From: Zygnema cylindricum
Lineage: Eukaryota > Streptophyta > Zygnematophyceae > Zygnematales > Zygnemataceae
Direction: 5' to 3'
NCBI GenBank assembly: GCA_037447655.1
Contig: JBBHKE010002718.1
Location: forward strand, 1 to 64,000
Length of the DNA: 64,000 bases
The notes below the pieces were generated by a model. That model saw nothing but the letters and a program-made list of their open reading frames with translations. It was not told the origin of the DNA and made no database searches. Within the stretch, counting starts at the first letter, position 1. The number at the start of each line of letters is the position of its first letter. Position numbers and translations under genes: made by a program. Below are positions 54,495-64,000 of the stretch, in pieces.

Positions 54495-55600
54495 GGTTAT
54501 GGGCCCATTCTCTAGGGTGCCCACCTTTAATGGATCAAGGTTCATCTATTGCGAAGCCATGATGACGGGGGCTTTTTGCGAAAAACGATACTAGGGTATT
54601 GTTAGTGGACAAGTGAAACGTCCAGCTCAGGGAACTCGACCAGGGTTTGGTGGAATAAGGTTTGCTATAGCAACCTTTGCCGCAGCATAGGAGGCAGATG
54701 ATGGGGACAGCACTGTGTCCGAAAATGGGAAGGAGAAAGAGACGCCTCTCCCTCCAATTGCTCCTATTACCACGATACCCGAAGCGTCAACCGTGAAGAC
54801 CCCGAGAACGACACCCAAACGTGGGAAGACATCAACATGGTTGCCAAAAAATTCATTCTAAGACACCTCACTCAGGCTCAACCCCCTATTTTTACATTTA
54901 CAAGGCCGAGGAGTTGTGGGTGAGTTTGGTGGACATCTGTAGAGCTGGTATTATTCAGGAGCTCTAGTTGGCTAAACAAAAGTTGGTGAATTATACTTAC
55001 AAAGGGGGAAAGATGTTAGACAATTGTAATGATCTCTCTTGTTTGTATATGGAGATGGAGAGTGTCGGGTGGATAGGTACAATGAAGATGAAAGTTAACA
55101 CTCTCATCATGAAGTTACCCAACAAGTATGAAAACATAGTGTGCCGAGTACAGGAAATGACTGACAGTTCATGGAAGTGCAGCATAGTGGTCAGGATGAT
55201 ACTTCTACATGAGAAGACAATTGAGATTAGGAGGGGGGGAAAGAACATCAAAGCTCTACCTGCAGGAGGAAAATGATGGGGGAAGGATCCAAAGAATCCA
55301 TTCAAAGGAGAGAGAGATCAGTTTGAGGACCAAGGCCCCCAAAGGGTCTTTGCCATTTTTGCAAAAAGGGACACTTCATAGCAGATTGTGTCAAGCTGTC
55401 GAGCTGAGGCTTGAAGAGAATCTTGGAGGGGGTTCTTCCGGACGGAAGAAGAAGGCACTTGTGGTAACAAAAGTGAAAGGAGAAACTGAGGACGAGTCCT
55501 CCTCCGAGGAGGATGGGGAGCTTATTCTTCAAGAGAGTGAGGAGGAGAAGGAGATCCCTCGAAAACAAAAGTGTGCTCTCGGAGAAATTCGAGAAGCTCC
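54475..55600 (+). pseudogene. Copia D gag
   Basis: The start codon is inside the LTR and the frame crosses the primer site (LQVMGPF). Homology to Gag of B and C is clear (VPTFNGSRFIYCEAMMTG; KMKVNTLIMKLPNKYENIVCRVQ at 55087-55160), but there are stops at about 54592, 54690, 54964 and 55276 and several frame changes. The zinc knuckle reads CHFCKKGHFIADC, one residue shorter than the CX2CX4HX4C of relatives. Confidence 0.85.
54495..54507 (+). other. Primer-binding site of copia D
   Basis: GGTTATGGGCCCA, a perfect 13-base complement of the initiator tRNA-Met anticodon arm, preserved in an otherwise decayed element. Confidence 0.82.
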
Positions 55601-56823
55601 ACAGTAAGGATGGATCATCGACTCAGGTGCATCCATACATATGTGTTATGATAAGAACCTCTTTACTAAGCTAAAAAAGATCTCTACTGTAGAGATAAAG
55701 TCTGGGGATGGGAGAGTGGTTACCACAGATCTAGTGGGGTCAGTAGATCTTAAAGTCTTAGTGGAGGGTAAGACTTCAATACTCACCTTCTCAGATGTAC
55801 TCTTCATTCCCAACCGAAAAGATGTTTTCTACGCCCTGTTAGATGACAAAGAGTCAATACCTTCATTGAAAGGAGTCTTTCCAAATAAGTCCGGGATGAA
55901 GTCTACTATAGAAATAAGGGTACCAAGGAATTTGTAGGCTTAACCCGAATGCAACGGTAAAGAATGCTTACTATGTCGGTTTTCCAAAGTCATGATTTGG
56001 CTTTGCCGTCAGTACGTGCACGATAGGTTGAGGGAAGAAGCAGCGGTGGTGCATTCAATTTGGGGATAATTAAATGTTGGAGGATTGTATTGGTTGTGCT
56101 CAAGGTAAGGCTCACAAACTTCCCTTTCCCATAGTCGCCACATATAGGGGTGAGAAAGTACTAGATCTCGTCCACACAGATATTTGGGAACATGCAAAAG
56201 TACCTTAAATCAGAGGGAAGAGGTTTATGTTGACAATAACTGATGACTGGTCTTGATACTCTAGAGTATATTTCCTAAAAACAAAGTCTGAAACACCAAC
56301 TTACTTTAAAGCCTGGAGTGAGAAGTTGTATGGAACCCCCATTAAGAGAATAAGGATGAATAATATGGGAGAATATACCTCTAAACACTTTGAGGAATGC
56401 TTGAGAGATGAGGGAGTTCAGCACCAGAAAACTTTACCATATAACCCGAAACAAAATGGGGTAGCTGAAAGGTTGAACCAAACACTAGGGGATAGTGTAT
56501 GCAATATCTTGGCCGACAAGAAAATAGGAAATAGATTTTGGGCAGAAGCCATGAACTGTGCTGACTACATTAATAATAGAGTCCTAACCTCAGCCGTAAA
56601 AGGAATGACACCTTATGAGAGATGGGTTGGAAGGAAACCATATGTCTCTTACCTTAAAGTATTCGATAGCCACGTTTAGAGTCTTCACACGGATAAGAAA
56701 AACTAGAAACTACATGCTAAAGGAAAACCTGGATACTTTGTAGGATATGATGAGGATGTCAAGGGATACAAAGTCTATGACTTAGCAAAGTAAGATACCA
56801 TCCTGGTCAAACACCTAGTTGTC
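55600..56823 (+). pseudogene. Copia D protease and integrase
   Basis: The protease site WIIDSGASIHMC is intact at about 55613, just after a TAA. Integrase: HTDIW with the first Asp near 56175, then RMNNMGEYTS where relatives have RSDNGGEYTS, so the second catalytic Asp is Asn, then VAERLNQTLGD with the Glu. FWAEAMNCADYINNR and TPYERWVGRKPYVSYLKVF follow to a TAG at 56680. Dead. Confidence 0.87.
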
Positions 56824-57342
56824 ATGGATGATGGGAAGTCATTTGACCCTCTCAAATATACCAAGAAGATAAGAGTCAGATTTGAGACCGAAAGTGAGGA
56901 GAACTTGGTCGTTTTTGAAAGGGACATGAGTGAAACATTGATTGCAGATTCAGGGGAGATCCAAGATACAAGAGATCCATCAAAAACCTCACATATTCCT
57001 ATAGACTTCGAGGAGACAGAAGAGGAGGAATTAGAACCGAGTTCCATAGACAAGGGAGCTGATGAGAAAGTAAGGACAAATCCAAGACTTTCCTCCATTT
57101 AAGCTTCAGAGTTTGAGTGAGGGAGAAGATACAACAAAAGGATACAAGAGAACCAAGCCGCTTATAAGGTAACTAAGCTATCTCACCCAGATGTGCCTCA
57201 GTCATACTTGGAGGCGGTGAATAGTCAAGAGAAAGACAAATGGATTAGAGCCATAAATGATAAGATGGCCTCCATCATGGAAGCAAATACTTGGGAACTA
57301 GAGGACTGTCCTCCGAATAGATAACCGATTGGCTGTAAATGG
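56824..57342 (+). pseudogene. Copia D integrase-RT linker
   Basis: Acidic frame 56824-57102 (DDGKSFDPLKYTKKIRVRFE, then Glu/Asp/Ser-rich) followed by broken frames containing the EAVNSQEKDKWIRAINDKMASIMEANTW segment at about 57215-57300. No catalytic function expected. Confidence 0.75.
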
Positions 57343-58236
57343 GTGTTTACACTAAAACTTAACCTACATAATACCATAGAAAGATATAAGTCTCGATTGG
57401 TAGCAAAGGGGTTCACCCAAAAGGAGGGGATTTACTCTGTGGAGATTTTTGCTCTAGTTGTTCGGTTCCCATCATTAAGGATTCTCCTTAGTCTGGCAGC
57501 AACGGGAGACATGGAAATACATCAGATGGATATTAGGACTGCCTTTCTTAATGGTGAGTTAGATGAAGAAATTTTCATGAGGCAACCACAAGGGTTCGTG
57601 GAGAAAGGAGAAGAGGGCAAAGTTTGCATACTCATAAAGTCCTTATATGGACTGAAGGAGGCTCCCCGGTAGTTGAATAAGAAACTATATGAGTTTGTCA
57701 CCGGTCTAGGATATATCTATATCAGCTCTGACCATTCTATCTATATGTTTGAAGATGAGAATGGTGTGATTTTCATTGCAATTTATGTGGATGATCTACT
57801 GGTGTTAAGTAATTCTTTGGAAAAGATCAATAAGTTAAAGAAAGATCTTAGAAGCAGATTTCATATGAAGGATTTAGGGGAGGCAAGGTATAATTTGGGA
57901 ATCCAAATGGAGAGAAATAGGGGGAAAAAGGTTATCATACTTACTTAAAAAGAAGCAATAGGTAGTATGCTTGAGAAGTTTCAGATAGAAAAGGCAAACA
58001 GTTGTACGACTCCCATGGACTTGAAAAAAATAGGTGATGGGAGTGTAGAAGGAGTGATGATCTTAGATGATCAAATCAGTCTAGAGGAGAGAGAGTTTAT
58101 GGTGTCTATTTCTTATTCAGAGATCGTAAAAAATTTGATCTACTTTATGAACTGTACAAGGTCGGACATGGCCGCAGCAGTAGGAGTCTTAACGATTCTA
58201 GGAAGAGAGATAGGGAGGCAGACAAGAGAGTCATGA
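57343..58236 (+). pseudogene. Copia D reverse transcriptase
   Basis: Frames 57343-57672 (fingers, MDIRTAFLNGELDEEIFMRQPQG, SLYGLKEAPR followed by TAG), 57673-57948 (YVDDLLVLSNS active-site box; ends ILT then TAA) and 57967-58236 (thumb, FMNCTRSDMAAAVGVL). The YVDD box is intact but the frame is interrupted by point stops and a shift near 58200. Confidence 0.88.
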
Positions 58237-58769
58237 GATATCAGGTAGGAACCAGAGAGTTATGGTTGCATTTGGGAGGGGAGCACACCAATATCACTAC
58301 TTCGAGTGATGCTAGTTATGGGGATGCACCTTTGAGAAGATACACTTCTGGGTATGTGTTCTATGTGGGGGAAGGTGCTTGCTGTTAGAGCAGTAAGCAA
58401 CAAAAGGTGGTTGCTTAGTCTACTATAGAGGTTGAGTATATGGCCTCTTGTTTTGTTGTGAAAGATTCGATGTGGGTCAAGTCCATGTTGCAAGAATTGG
58501 GGTATATAAAGGAGGGAGTGCATGAAGTTTTCTGTGATAATCAGGTTGCCATTGCTATTACAGCCAATCCAAAACATCATTTCAAGGCTAAGAATGTGGA
58601 CATAAGATTGAGCTTCGTGAGGGAAAAGGTTGAAAGTAAAATTGTAAATCTTGTGTATAAATCCGATGAAGAAATGGTGGCAGACATGATGACCAAACCT
58701 GTGCCCTCCCCCAAGTTAAAATATTGTAAGGAAAAATGTGGATTAAAAGAAAAGTTAAAATTTGACTAA
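58237..58769 (+). pseudogene. Copia D RNase H
   Basis: The final frame 58440-58769 has FCDNQVAIAITANPKHHFKAKNVDIRLSFVREKV and ends MMTKPVPSPKLKYCKEKCGLKEKLKFD. Upstream, SSDASYGDAPL at about 58300-58330 and EVEYMAS at 58430 are present but separated by TAG stops. C-terminal domain of pol. Confidence 0.87.
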
Positions 58770-58782
58770 AAAAAAAAAAAAG

Positions 58783-59785
58783 TGTTGATATAACTAGTTT
58801 TTTTGGTATTTTCTTGTTCTAAATAGATTAACGGAAAAAGATAAGAAAAGTGCAGGCAGTTTGCCTCCATCCCTTCTCTCTTGTCCCCATACTTGTTGTA
58901 GTCACGAAGGGAGAGAGAGAGAGTGATGGAGCCATGGCTGCCTCAGCTCTATAGGCAGGAATAAAGAGTGACTTAAGTCACTCTCAACAAAAGGTTGAGT
59001 TCGACAAGACTCAAACCTCCGACCGGCAAAGCGCGGCATAGCCGTTTGCTCTAACCAATTTGTCATAGAAGTCCGTTAGGATACGTAGGGTTTGATATCT
59101 ATTTCAACCTGTGTACGGTCCTGAAACCGATTAACTAAAATATGAACGAAGGAACATAGAACCAGTTAAAGTTCAGTGCGGACTTCATTTCGCACGAAAC
59201 AAATGAATCGGATATTTGTTTCGACAGCTAAAATTCAATGTCAGATTTAATCCTACGGCATACATCGCTTCCGGGATCTCGAAATTGTCACTTTGGCGTT
59301 TATGGACGTGGCATGACCTGGCGCCACGTGGAGGGATATCATTTGGTAGTAGGAATTCCAGGGAGCTTACGAACGAGTGAGAGGTTGAAACGCATCCACT
59401 CAGCGGCCTTCTCGTACACAAGCCGTACGGAAAAGACATCGGCCATATTACCTTTTTGTACTTTACAGTTATATGATTGGGCCGTAGTGTAGTAGATAGG
59501 GGTTATGAGAGGGAAGTAGGACTTAGCATAGTTTTAGACAGTCACCTCTCTCTTGGAAGCTTTGTATAAAATGAAATTTTTGCCACCATATAACTTATCG
59601 GCTGGTTGGTCGTTTTCAGTGATTCTTTTTGCTACGGACTCAGGGAAGTCCAGGTTACACAAACGTATAGTTTGACTGTCAGTTTGCCCTCTTGGGCAGC
59701 AGTGGTCGTGGCTTGAAGTGGGTTAGTTAAAAACTATCTAGAGGCTTTTTGAATTCTGTAGTCCAATGGAGGACACAGAATTGCA
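58783..59785 (+). repeat. 3' LTR of copia D
   Basis: 1003 bp, TGTTGATA to GAATTGCA. It is preceded by an A-run where relatives have CTAGAAAATAAGGGGAG. The palindrome AGAGTGACTTAAGTCACTCT is intact at 58965-58984, and a decayed tRNA-like module lies on the minus strand at about 58985-59075. Confidence 0.93.
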
Positions 59786-61079
59786 AGTGGATGGACCACC
59801 ACTTTAGGACTTTGCTTTGAATTTTTTGTAAGTATCGCGAATTGAGACGTAGAGAACAATTACGATAGGGTAAAGATAGATTAGTTCTTTAAAAAAAAAT
59901 GGGTTTTTAATTTAGTTCAATATAGGCATAATTTTGGTGATGTTAGACAAGCGATTTTTTTTTTTATCCATGTAGGCGTTAATTATATTTTTCTTTGTAA
60001 CTTCGTAAAGAGGTTCATGATGTCAAAGAAAGCCTTTTGATAAAGTGTTTATCGCATTTTCTTGTGATTATGTGTTTTTTAATAATTATGTATATATGCT
60101 CCCTAAAAGTATAAAAAAAAAAGAATGGAAAAATATGTACATTCTATAATTTTTATTTTGGGTTTTATATTGTTTGAGCGACGGAGTATTTTTTCTGTTT
60201 GAGCAAGGGAGTAATAGTTTTAGAGAAATGTAAAATCCATGTTTGTGAAAACAAAATGATTAAATGAAAGGGCAAAAAAGAAAAAACAACGGTTAATAAA
60301 AACACCTTGAGAAGAGAGGAGACACCTTGAGATATAAAAACAAGTTTAGCATTATCTAAGCAGAAAGCTACTGAGACAACACTCATATTTTGCCTTTGGA
60401 GGAAGTTCTCCCGTTGGAGGAAGTGTAAACAAATTTTGTAAACAATTATTTTTGTCTCAAGCATTATATGATAAAATGTATTGCACCTTTTCGTTGCTGG
60501 AAGTGATCCAACGACGAGGCATTCTCTTCGCTTAGCCACTATCAGGGAAACATGGTGTTTCGCCGAATGTTCACCTTAAATATTTCCATTCAGGGACGAA
60601 AGGTGGAACAAGAAAATACAATCAATGTGTGTGGGAAATTTAAGCCAAATGTTCACCTTAAATATTTCCATTCAAGGACGAAATTGTCTCAAATTCCACC
60701 ATTGTGGAACAAGAAAATACAATCAATGTGTGTGGGAAATTTAAGGAGACAGAGAAATACTCCATGCAAACACACAATATCATGATAAATCAATATCCCC
60801 ATACATTTTTTAATTCAACTTTATCAAAAAAACACTGAAAATAAAGGTCCAAAATAATATTTAATACCGTCAAATTCGTATACAAATAATAACCACGCTT
60901 CGCAAACGAAACTAAAAAAAAAATAGGAACAACAAAATTCATAATAATGCTAAAAAAATATAACCAAACATCGCAAACGAAACTATATATTAATAAAAAA
61001 ATAAATCAAACTAATACTAAAAAGCAACTGCCCCCCCCCTCGCTCCCCAAATTTCTTATTCATTAATATCGCTGAAATA
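59786..61079. other. AT-rich spacer
   Basis: No gene recognised. A minus-strand frame 60539-60165 (124 codons, hydrophobic C-terminal half) has no known motif. Confidence 0.45.
60567..60755. repeat. Imperfect tandem duplication
   Basis: TGTTCACCTTAAATATTTCC (60567 and 60648) and GTGGAACAAGAAAATACAAT (60602 and 60703), each followed by further matching bases, occur twice in the same order; the second unit carries an extra 27-bp insert (about 60677-60703). Confidence 0.85.
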
Positions 61080-61785
61080 GGATTATACGAAATCGTCTGC
61101 CAAGTCTCTTTCGGTGACCTCATCTTCATGAGTGTCGGCATCTCGCATGCCTTGGAGAAATTCTAGTGCATTTACGTTAGGAAGTGGCATCTCATCGCCC
61201 TCGAAGTAATTGAGCCATTTCATTATGATGTATTTTAACTGCTTAGTGAGCATACTCTCCTCCTATTTCCCATTTTTCAGCGACACCACATTGAATCATG
61301 GCCTTTCTTGCATACCCTATCCCATTCTTATACTTCATTGTGTTTACCACGCTAATGGAGTCGCGTGCCAACCTTAGGAAGAATTCCTTCCCCAACCCCT
61401 TTACTTTTCCCGAATAGCTTTTGTTACTCAGTTACCCCCATTTATCGTCACGGATCACCTCCACCTTCTAAGCCTCATACTTTTTGGTTCATACCTCCTT
61501 AATCATTGAAATTACAAAGGAGTCCACACGCTGCACAAGATGTGTAGCACATGGAGGGAAAAAATGGATGATTGTTCGCTTGGCGAGCAACACGCGACTC
61601 AACTCCTCCGACATATTGTGGTCGCCACAATTGTCGAGGAACATAACTTTCTCTCGAACTTCGCGATCCCCTTGGTAAGATCTATGGTCTTTAAACCATT
61701 GGGGGAAGATCGTTTTATTGTTCCAACCTTTAGGGCCGGTGGGGTAACAAACCCCTACTATCGTAAATGTTGAACAAAGACAACA

Positions 61786-62065
61786 ACGTTAGTAGGAAAG
61801 ACAAAAAATGATGTGGAAGATGTTAGACAAAAAACGATTGGAGAGAGAAAATGTTTAGTGGGAGGGAGAGGTGAGGGGGAGGAGAGAGTGGGAACAGGAG
61901 ATAGAGGGGAAAAAGGTGGGGAAAGAGGAGGAATAAGGGGAGGAGAGAAATGCAAGAAGAGAAAGGGGGTAAACACACAAAGGAATAAAATCCAATAGAT
62001 TTATTTAAGAGAGGAATACATAAAAAAGAGGAATAGAGTTGAGAAAAAAAAAAACAAATGGACTG
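61786..62065. other. Purine-rich interruption of the transposase
   Basis: About 280 bp, on the plus strand rich in GGAGAGAGG/GGGGAGG runs, separating two transposase blocks that would otherwise adjoin (DVPG and YPTGPKGW). Intron or insertion; its ends do not show clear GT-AG in the sense strand. Confidence 0.5.
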
Positions 62066-62344
62066 TTAAGGAAACATACCGGGTACGTCGTCTAGGAGAC
62101 CCCTCATCGGGTAGCTTCTATTACGATTGGTGAATATAATCATCAGTGTTCCAATTTTGGCGTTCACTCCTCTGGTGAGACGCGCCATCAACGTCATTGA
62201 ATTTTCGTCGCTAGGAACATCCGAGTACCTAACGACCTCATCGTCCCACAACCCCAATGTTTTTTCGTTGTCCATGTTAATCAACATGGGTTTTGTCCAT
62301 GTTTTCCACCAAGTCCTCTTGGAATCGACCTAATTCCCACGAAG

Positions 62345-62753
62345 GTGTTGGAAAAAAAAACAAAACAAAAAACAAAAAAACAGAAATCAGTAACCAGAAA
62401 AAAGAAAACATAAAACGGAAATTGTAAATCAGAAAAAAAAAATCCAGAAACCAGTAAACAGAAAACAGATTAAAAAAATCAGAAACTAGAATACAAAAAT
62501 TAAAAAACAGAAAAAAAAATTCAGAAACCAGAAAACAGAAAACAGAAATTAGAAAAAAAAAACAAAAATCATAAAACAGAAAACTAAAATCATAAATTAG
62601 AAATCAGAAACCAAAAAACAGAAAAGCAGAAAAGAGAAAAAAATAAAAAAAAAAAAAAAATAAGAAAAAAAAAAAAAAAAAAAAAAAAAAAAGACAAAAA
62701 AAAAAAAAAAAAAGAAAATAAAAAAATAAAAAAAAAAAAAAAACAGAAAACAG

Positions 62754-62790
<37 letters not shown>

Positions 62791-62821
62791 AAAAAAAAAA
62801 AAACGGGAAAAAAAAAACAAA

Positions 62822-62853
<32 letters not shown>

Positions 62854-62990
62854 AAAAAACCCAAAAAAAAAAACGAAAAAAAACAACAAACATTTGAAAC
62901 AAAAAAAAAACATAACACATAAATCAGAAAAAAAAAAATCAGATAACAAAAAACACAAATCAGAAAAATTAACATGAAACATAAAACAAA
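62345..62990. repeat. A-rich low-complexity array
   Basis: Degenerate CAGAAAxCAGAAATCAGAAA-type microsatellite passing into nearly pure poly(A) at 62640-62870. Poly-Phe frames on the minus strand are artefacts. It lies between two blocks of the transposase pseudogene. Confidence 0.92.
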
Positions 62991-63640
62991 TCAGAATAAT
63001 AATCGCTTAAATAATAAAAGAGTCAACATTTTTATATTATATTTTGTCATCCTTAAAAGGTGGTTTTCAATCAAAAATTAATGTCATAACCTATAAAACC
63101 CTTAATACGGCATAAAACGACAAAAGGGAGGAAATAATAAGGCTTACACGATTCAAATCCTCTTTTTAATACCCCCATGTGGAACGCCACCGTTTTTTTG
63201 TTGTGCTTTTCCTTCTCAAGACTACACAAAAAAAATCCTTTTTGAGCTCGAGCCACAATGTTGTGCTTCTCCAAATAACGTTGAAGCCACCGTTTTGTGA
63301 TGTTAATTTAGAGTTTTTGACCACATTCGTTGTAAAGTTCCGAGTGAAATTCTTCCTCTTTCATTCGATGAATGATTTCAACCGCCAAGGTCCCCACAAT
63401 GCTTACTCACATTTTCATACTTATTTTTATGCATCGAAAAAAACTCCTCCACTAGCTCTGTATGCACCAATGTCACCCACGACATCTCTTTCCTCCCCCT
63501 ACCTGGTAATGCTTTCAACACCGCAACACTTCGCCTTCCAAATCTCGAGGAAGATAACGTATTCGTCGTTTCCCTTATCCCTCTTAAATTTGCCTCCCTT
63601 TGTATCCACCATCGTCATGCCTTTTGGTATTCTAGAATGA

Positions 63641-64000
63641 GAGCATTGCAAAAAAAGAAAACAACATGTCGAAGTGAGTGACGACAAAAAAATACTACAT
63701 TAAACATTTAAGCTTAAGAAGTGGTCCAACGACGAAGTCAACTAGTCGTTGTATGAGAAAACCAAGTTTTTACGACGAGGACCACTCAGCGTATCCCTAA
63801 ATCCTAAATCCTACAGTCTAACCTTAAATCCTACAGCCTAACCCTAAATCTTACAAATTTGTATTTCCGTTTTTGTTTTTTTTTATCTTTTTTTATTCCT
63901 TAAATTGTTTTTTTTTCAACTCTTTTCTTTTAAATTATACTTTTTAAATGTCGCTCTAAAAGAGAAGTAATATTCACAGGTGTTGGGTGGAGGGAGGGGG
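63641..64000. other. Terminal spacer with CCCTAAA-like stretch
   Basis: No gene. At 63793-63855 CCTAAATCCTAAATCCTACAG-type units resemble decayed plant-type telomeric repeats; otherwise AT-rich. Confidence 0.5.

Larger units (their letters stand above)
53778..59785 (+). mobile_element. Copia-type LTR retrotransposon D, old
   Basis: Plus-strand member of the B/C family. 3' LTR 58783-59785 is complete (1003 bp); the 5' LTR 53778-54494 equals its last 717 bp exactly in length and lacks the outer 286 bp. The internal region carries gag to RNase H with many stops and frame breaks, clearly older than B and C. No target duplication can be tested because the 5' end is missing. Confidence 0.93.
61080..63640 (-). 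pseudogene. Broken pogo-like (DDE_1) transposase
   Basis: Reading the minus strand: an N-terminal part at about 63640-63140 (KGGKFKRDKGNDEYVIFLEI, then LEKHNIVARAQ and VAFHMGVLKRGFES), then after an A-rich interruption 62335-62066 (ENMDKTHVD with the first catalytic Asp, NMDNEKTLG, MARLTRGVNAKIG, NRSYPMRGLLDDVPG), and after a second interruption 61785-61080 (YPTGPKGWNNKTIFPQWF, VMFLDNCGDHNMSE with the second Asp, IIHFFPPCATHLVQRVDSFVI with the third). These are motifs of CENP-B/pogo-type DDE transposases. Stops and frameshifts (e.g. after KEV at about 61490, and near 62280) show it is dead. The interruptions may be introns or insertions. Confidence 0.75.

Noticed and set aside
53778-59785. 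Element D as a recent, possibly active copy because its primer site is perfect
   Set aside because: Numerous stops, a shortened zinc knuckle, a lost integrase Asp and a truncated 5' LTR show it is old and dead.
61813-61976. Frames of 61-72 codons at the purine-rich block (Gly/Glu- or Pro/Ser-rich)
   Set aside because: Low-complexity translations of GGAGAG repeats on either strand.
62590-62982. Three overlapping frames of 107-130 codons, mostly Phe
   Set aside because: Minus-strand translation of poly(A); an artefact.

Overview
The window is eukaryotic nuclear DNA made almost entirely of transposable elements. Evidence: copia and chromodomain-gypsy LTR retrotransposons, an intron-containing Helitron replicase gene, Mutator-, hAT- and Harbinger-like TIR elements, a broken pogo-like transposase, TATA/GT-AG type signals, long A-rich and pyrimidine-rich tracts and two 10-N assembly gaps. 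There is no operon structure, rRNA gene or CRISPR. The host cannot be fixed from the sequence. The primer sites of the copia elements match, from memory, the anticodon arm of a plant-type initiator tRNA-Met, so a streptophyte alga or land plant is my best guess; another alga or an oomycete is not excluded.

Layout. 1-2.3 kb: no gene. 2282-3284: solo copia LTR. 3623-16958: three-level nest, a Harbinger-like TIR element interrupted by copia A (4264-16136), itself interrupted by copia B (8748-15095); each level has its own target-site duplication (TAA, GGTAC, GAAAC). 17-19.6 kb: a hAT-like MITE and dispersed repeats. 19608-25983: copia C, close kin of B, with a truncated 5' LTR. 26-31.6 kb: low-copy DNA holding the only candidate host gene with a consistent exon structure (28052-29000, minus strand). 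31.6-35.2 kb: second hAT MITE, a palindromic element split by a TAA-flanked TIR element, and a dispersed repeat split by a 639-bp TIR element. 35255-39248: 5' part of a putatively autonomous Helitron, cut by a gap. 40931-45053: Mutator-like element with ~329-bp TIRs and 9-bp TSD, split by a complete 2911-bp non-autonomous Helitron (41122-44032). 45-48.7 kb: non-genic, with a pyrimidine-rich tract. 48.7-53.5 kb: decayed chromodomain gypsy element with a large extra reading frame, cut by the second gap. 53778-59785: old copia D on the plus strand. 61.1-63.6 kb: broken pogo-like transposase interrupted by A-rich DNA.

How parts work together. The copia elements A-D are two families sharing one design: the gag start codon lies inside the 5' LTR, the reading frame runs straight through a primer-binding site complementary to the anticodon arm (not the 3' end) of initiator tRNA-Met, and pol follows in the order protease-integrase-RT-RNase H. 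Family B/C/D LTRs also carry, on the antisense strand, a tRNA-like Pol III-type module followed by a covarying 20-bp palindrome. The two Helitrons share 5' ends and the first coding exon of the replicase, so the larger is the plausible enzyme source for the smaller. I see no defence system or metabolic cluster; the most notable biology is in the retrotransposon priming/translation design, the LTR tRNA-like module and the readable order of insertions.
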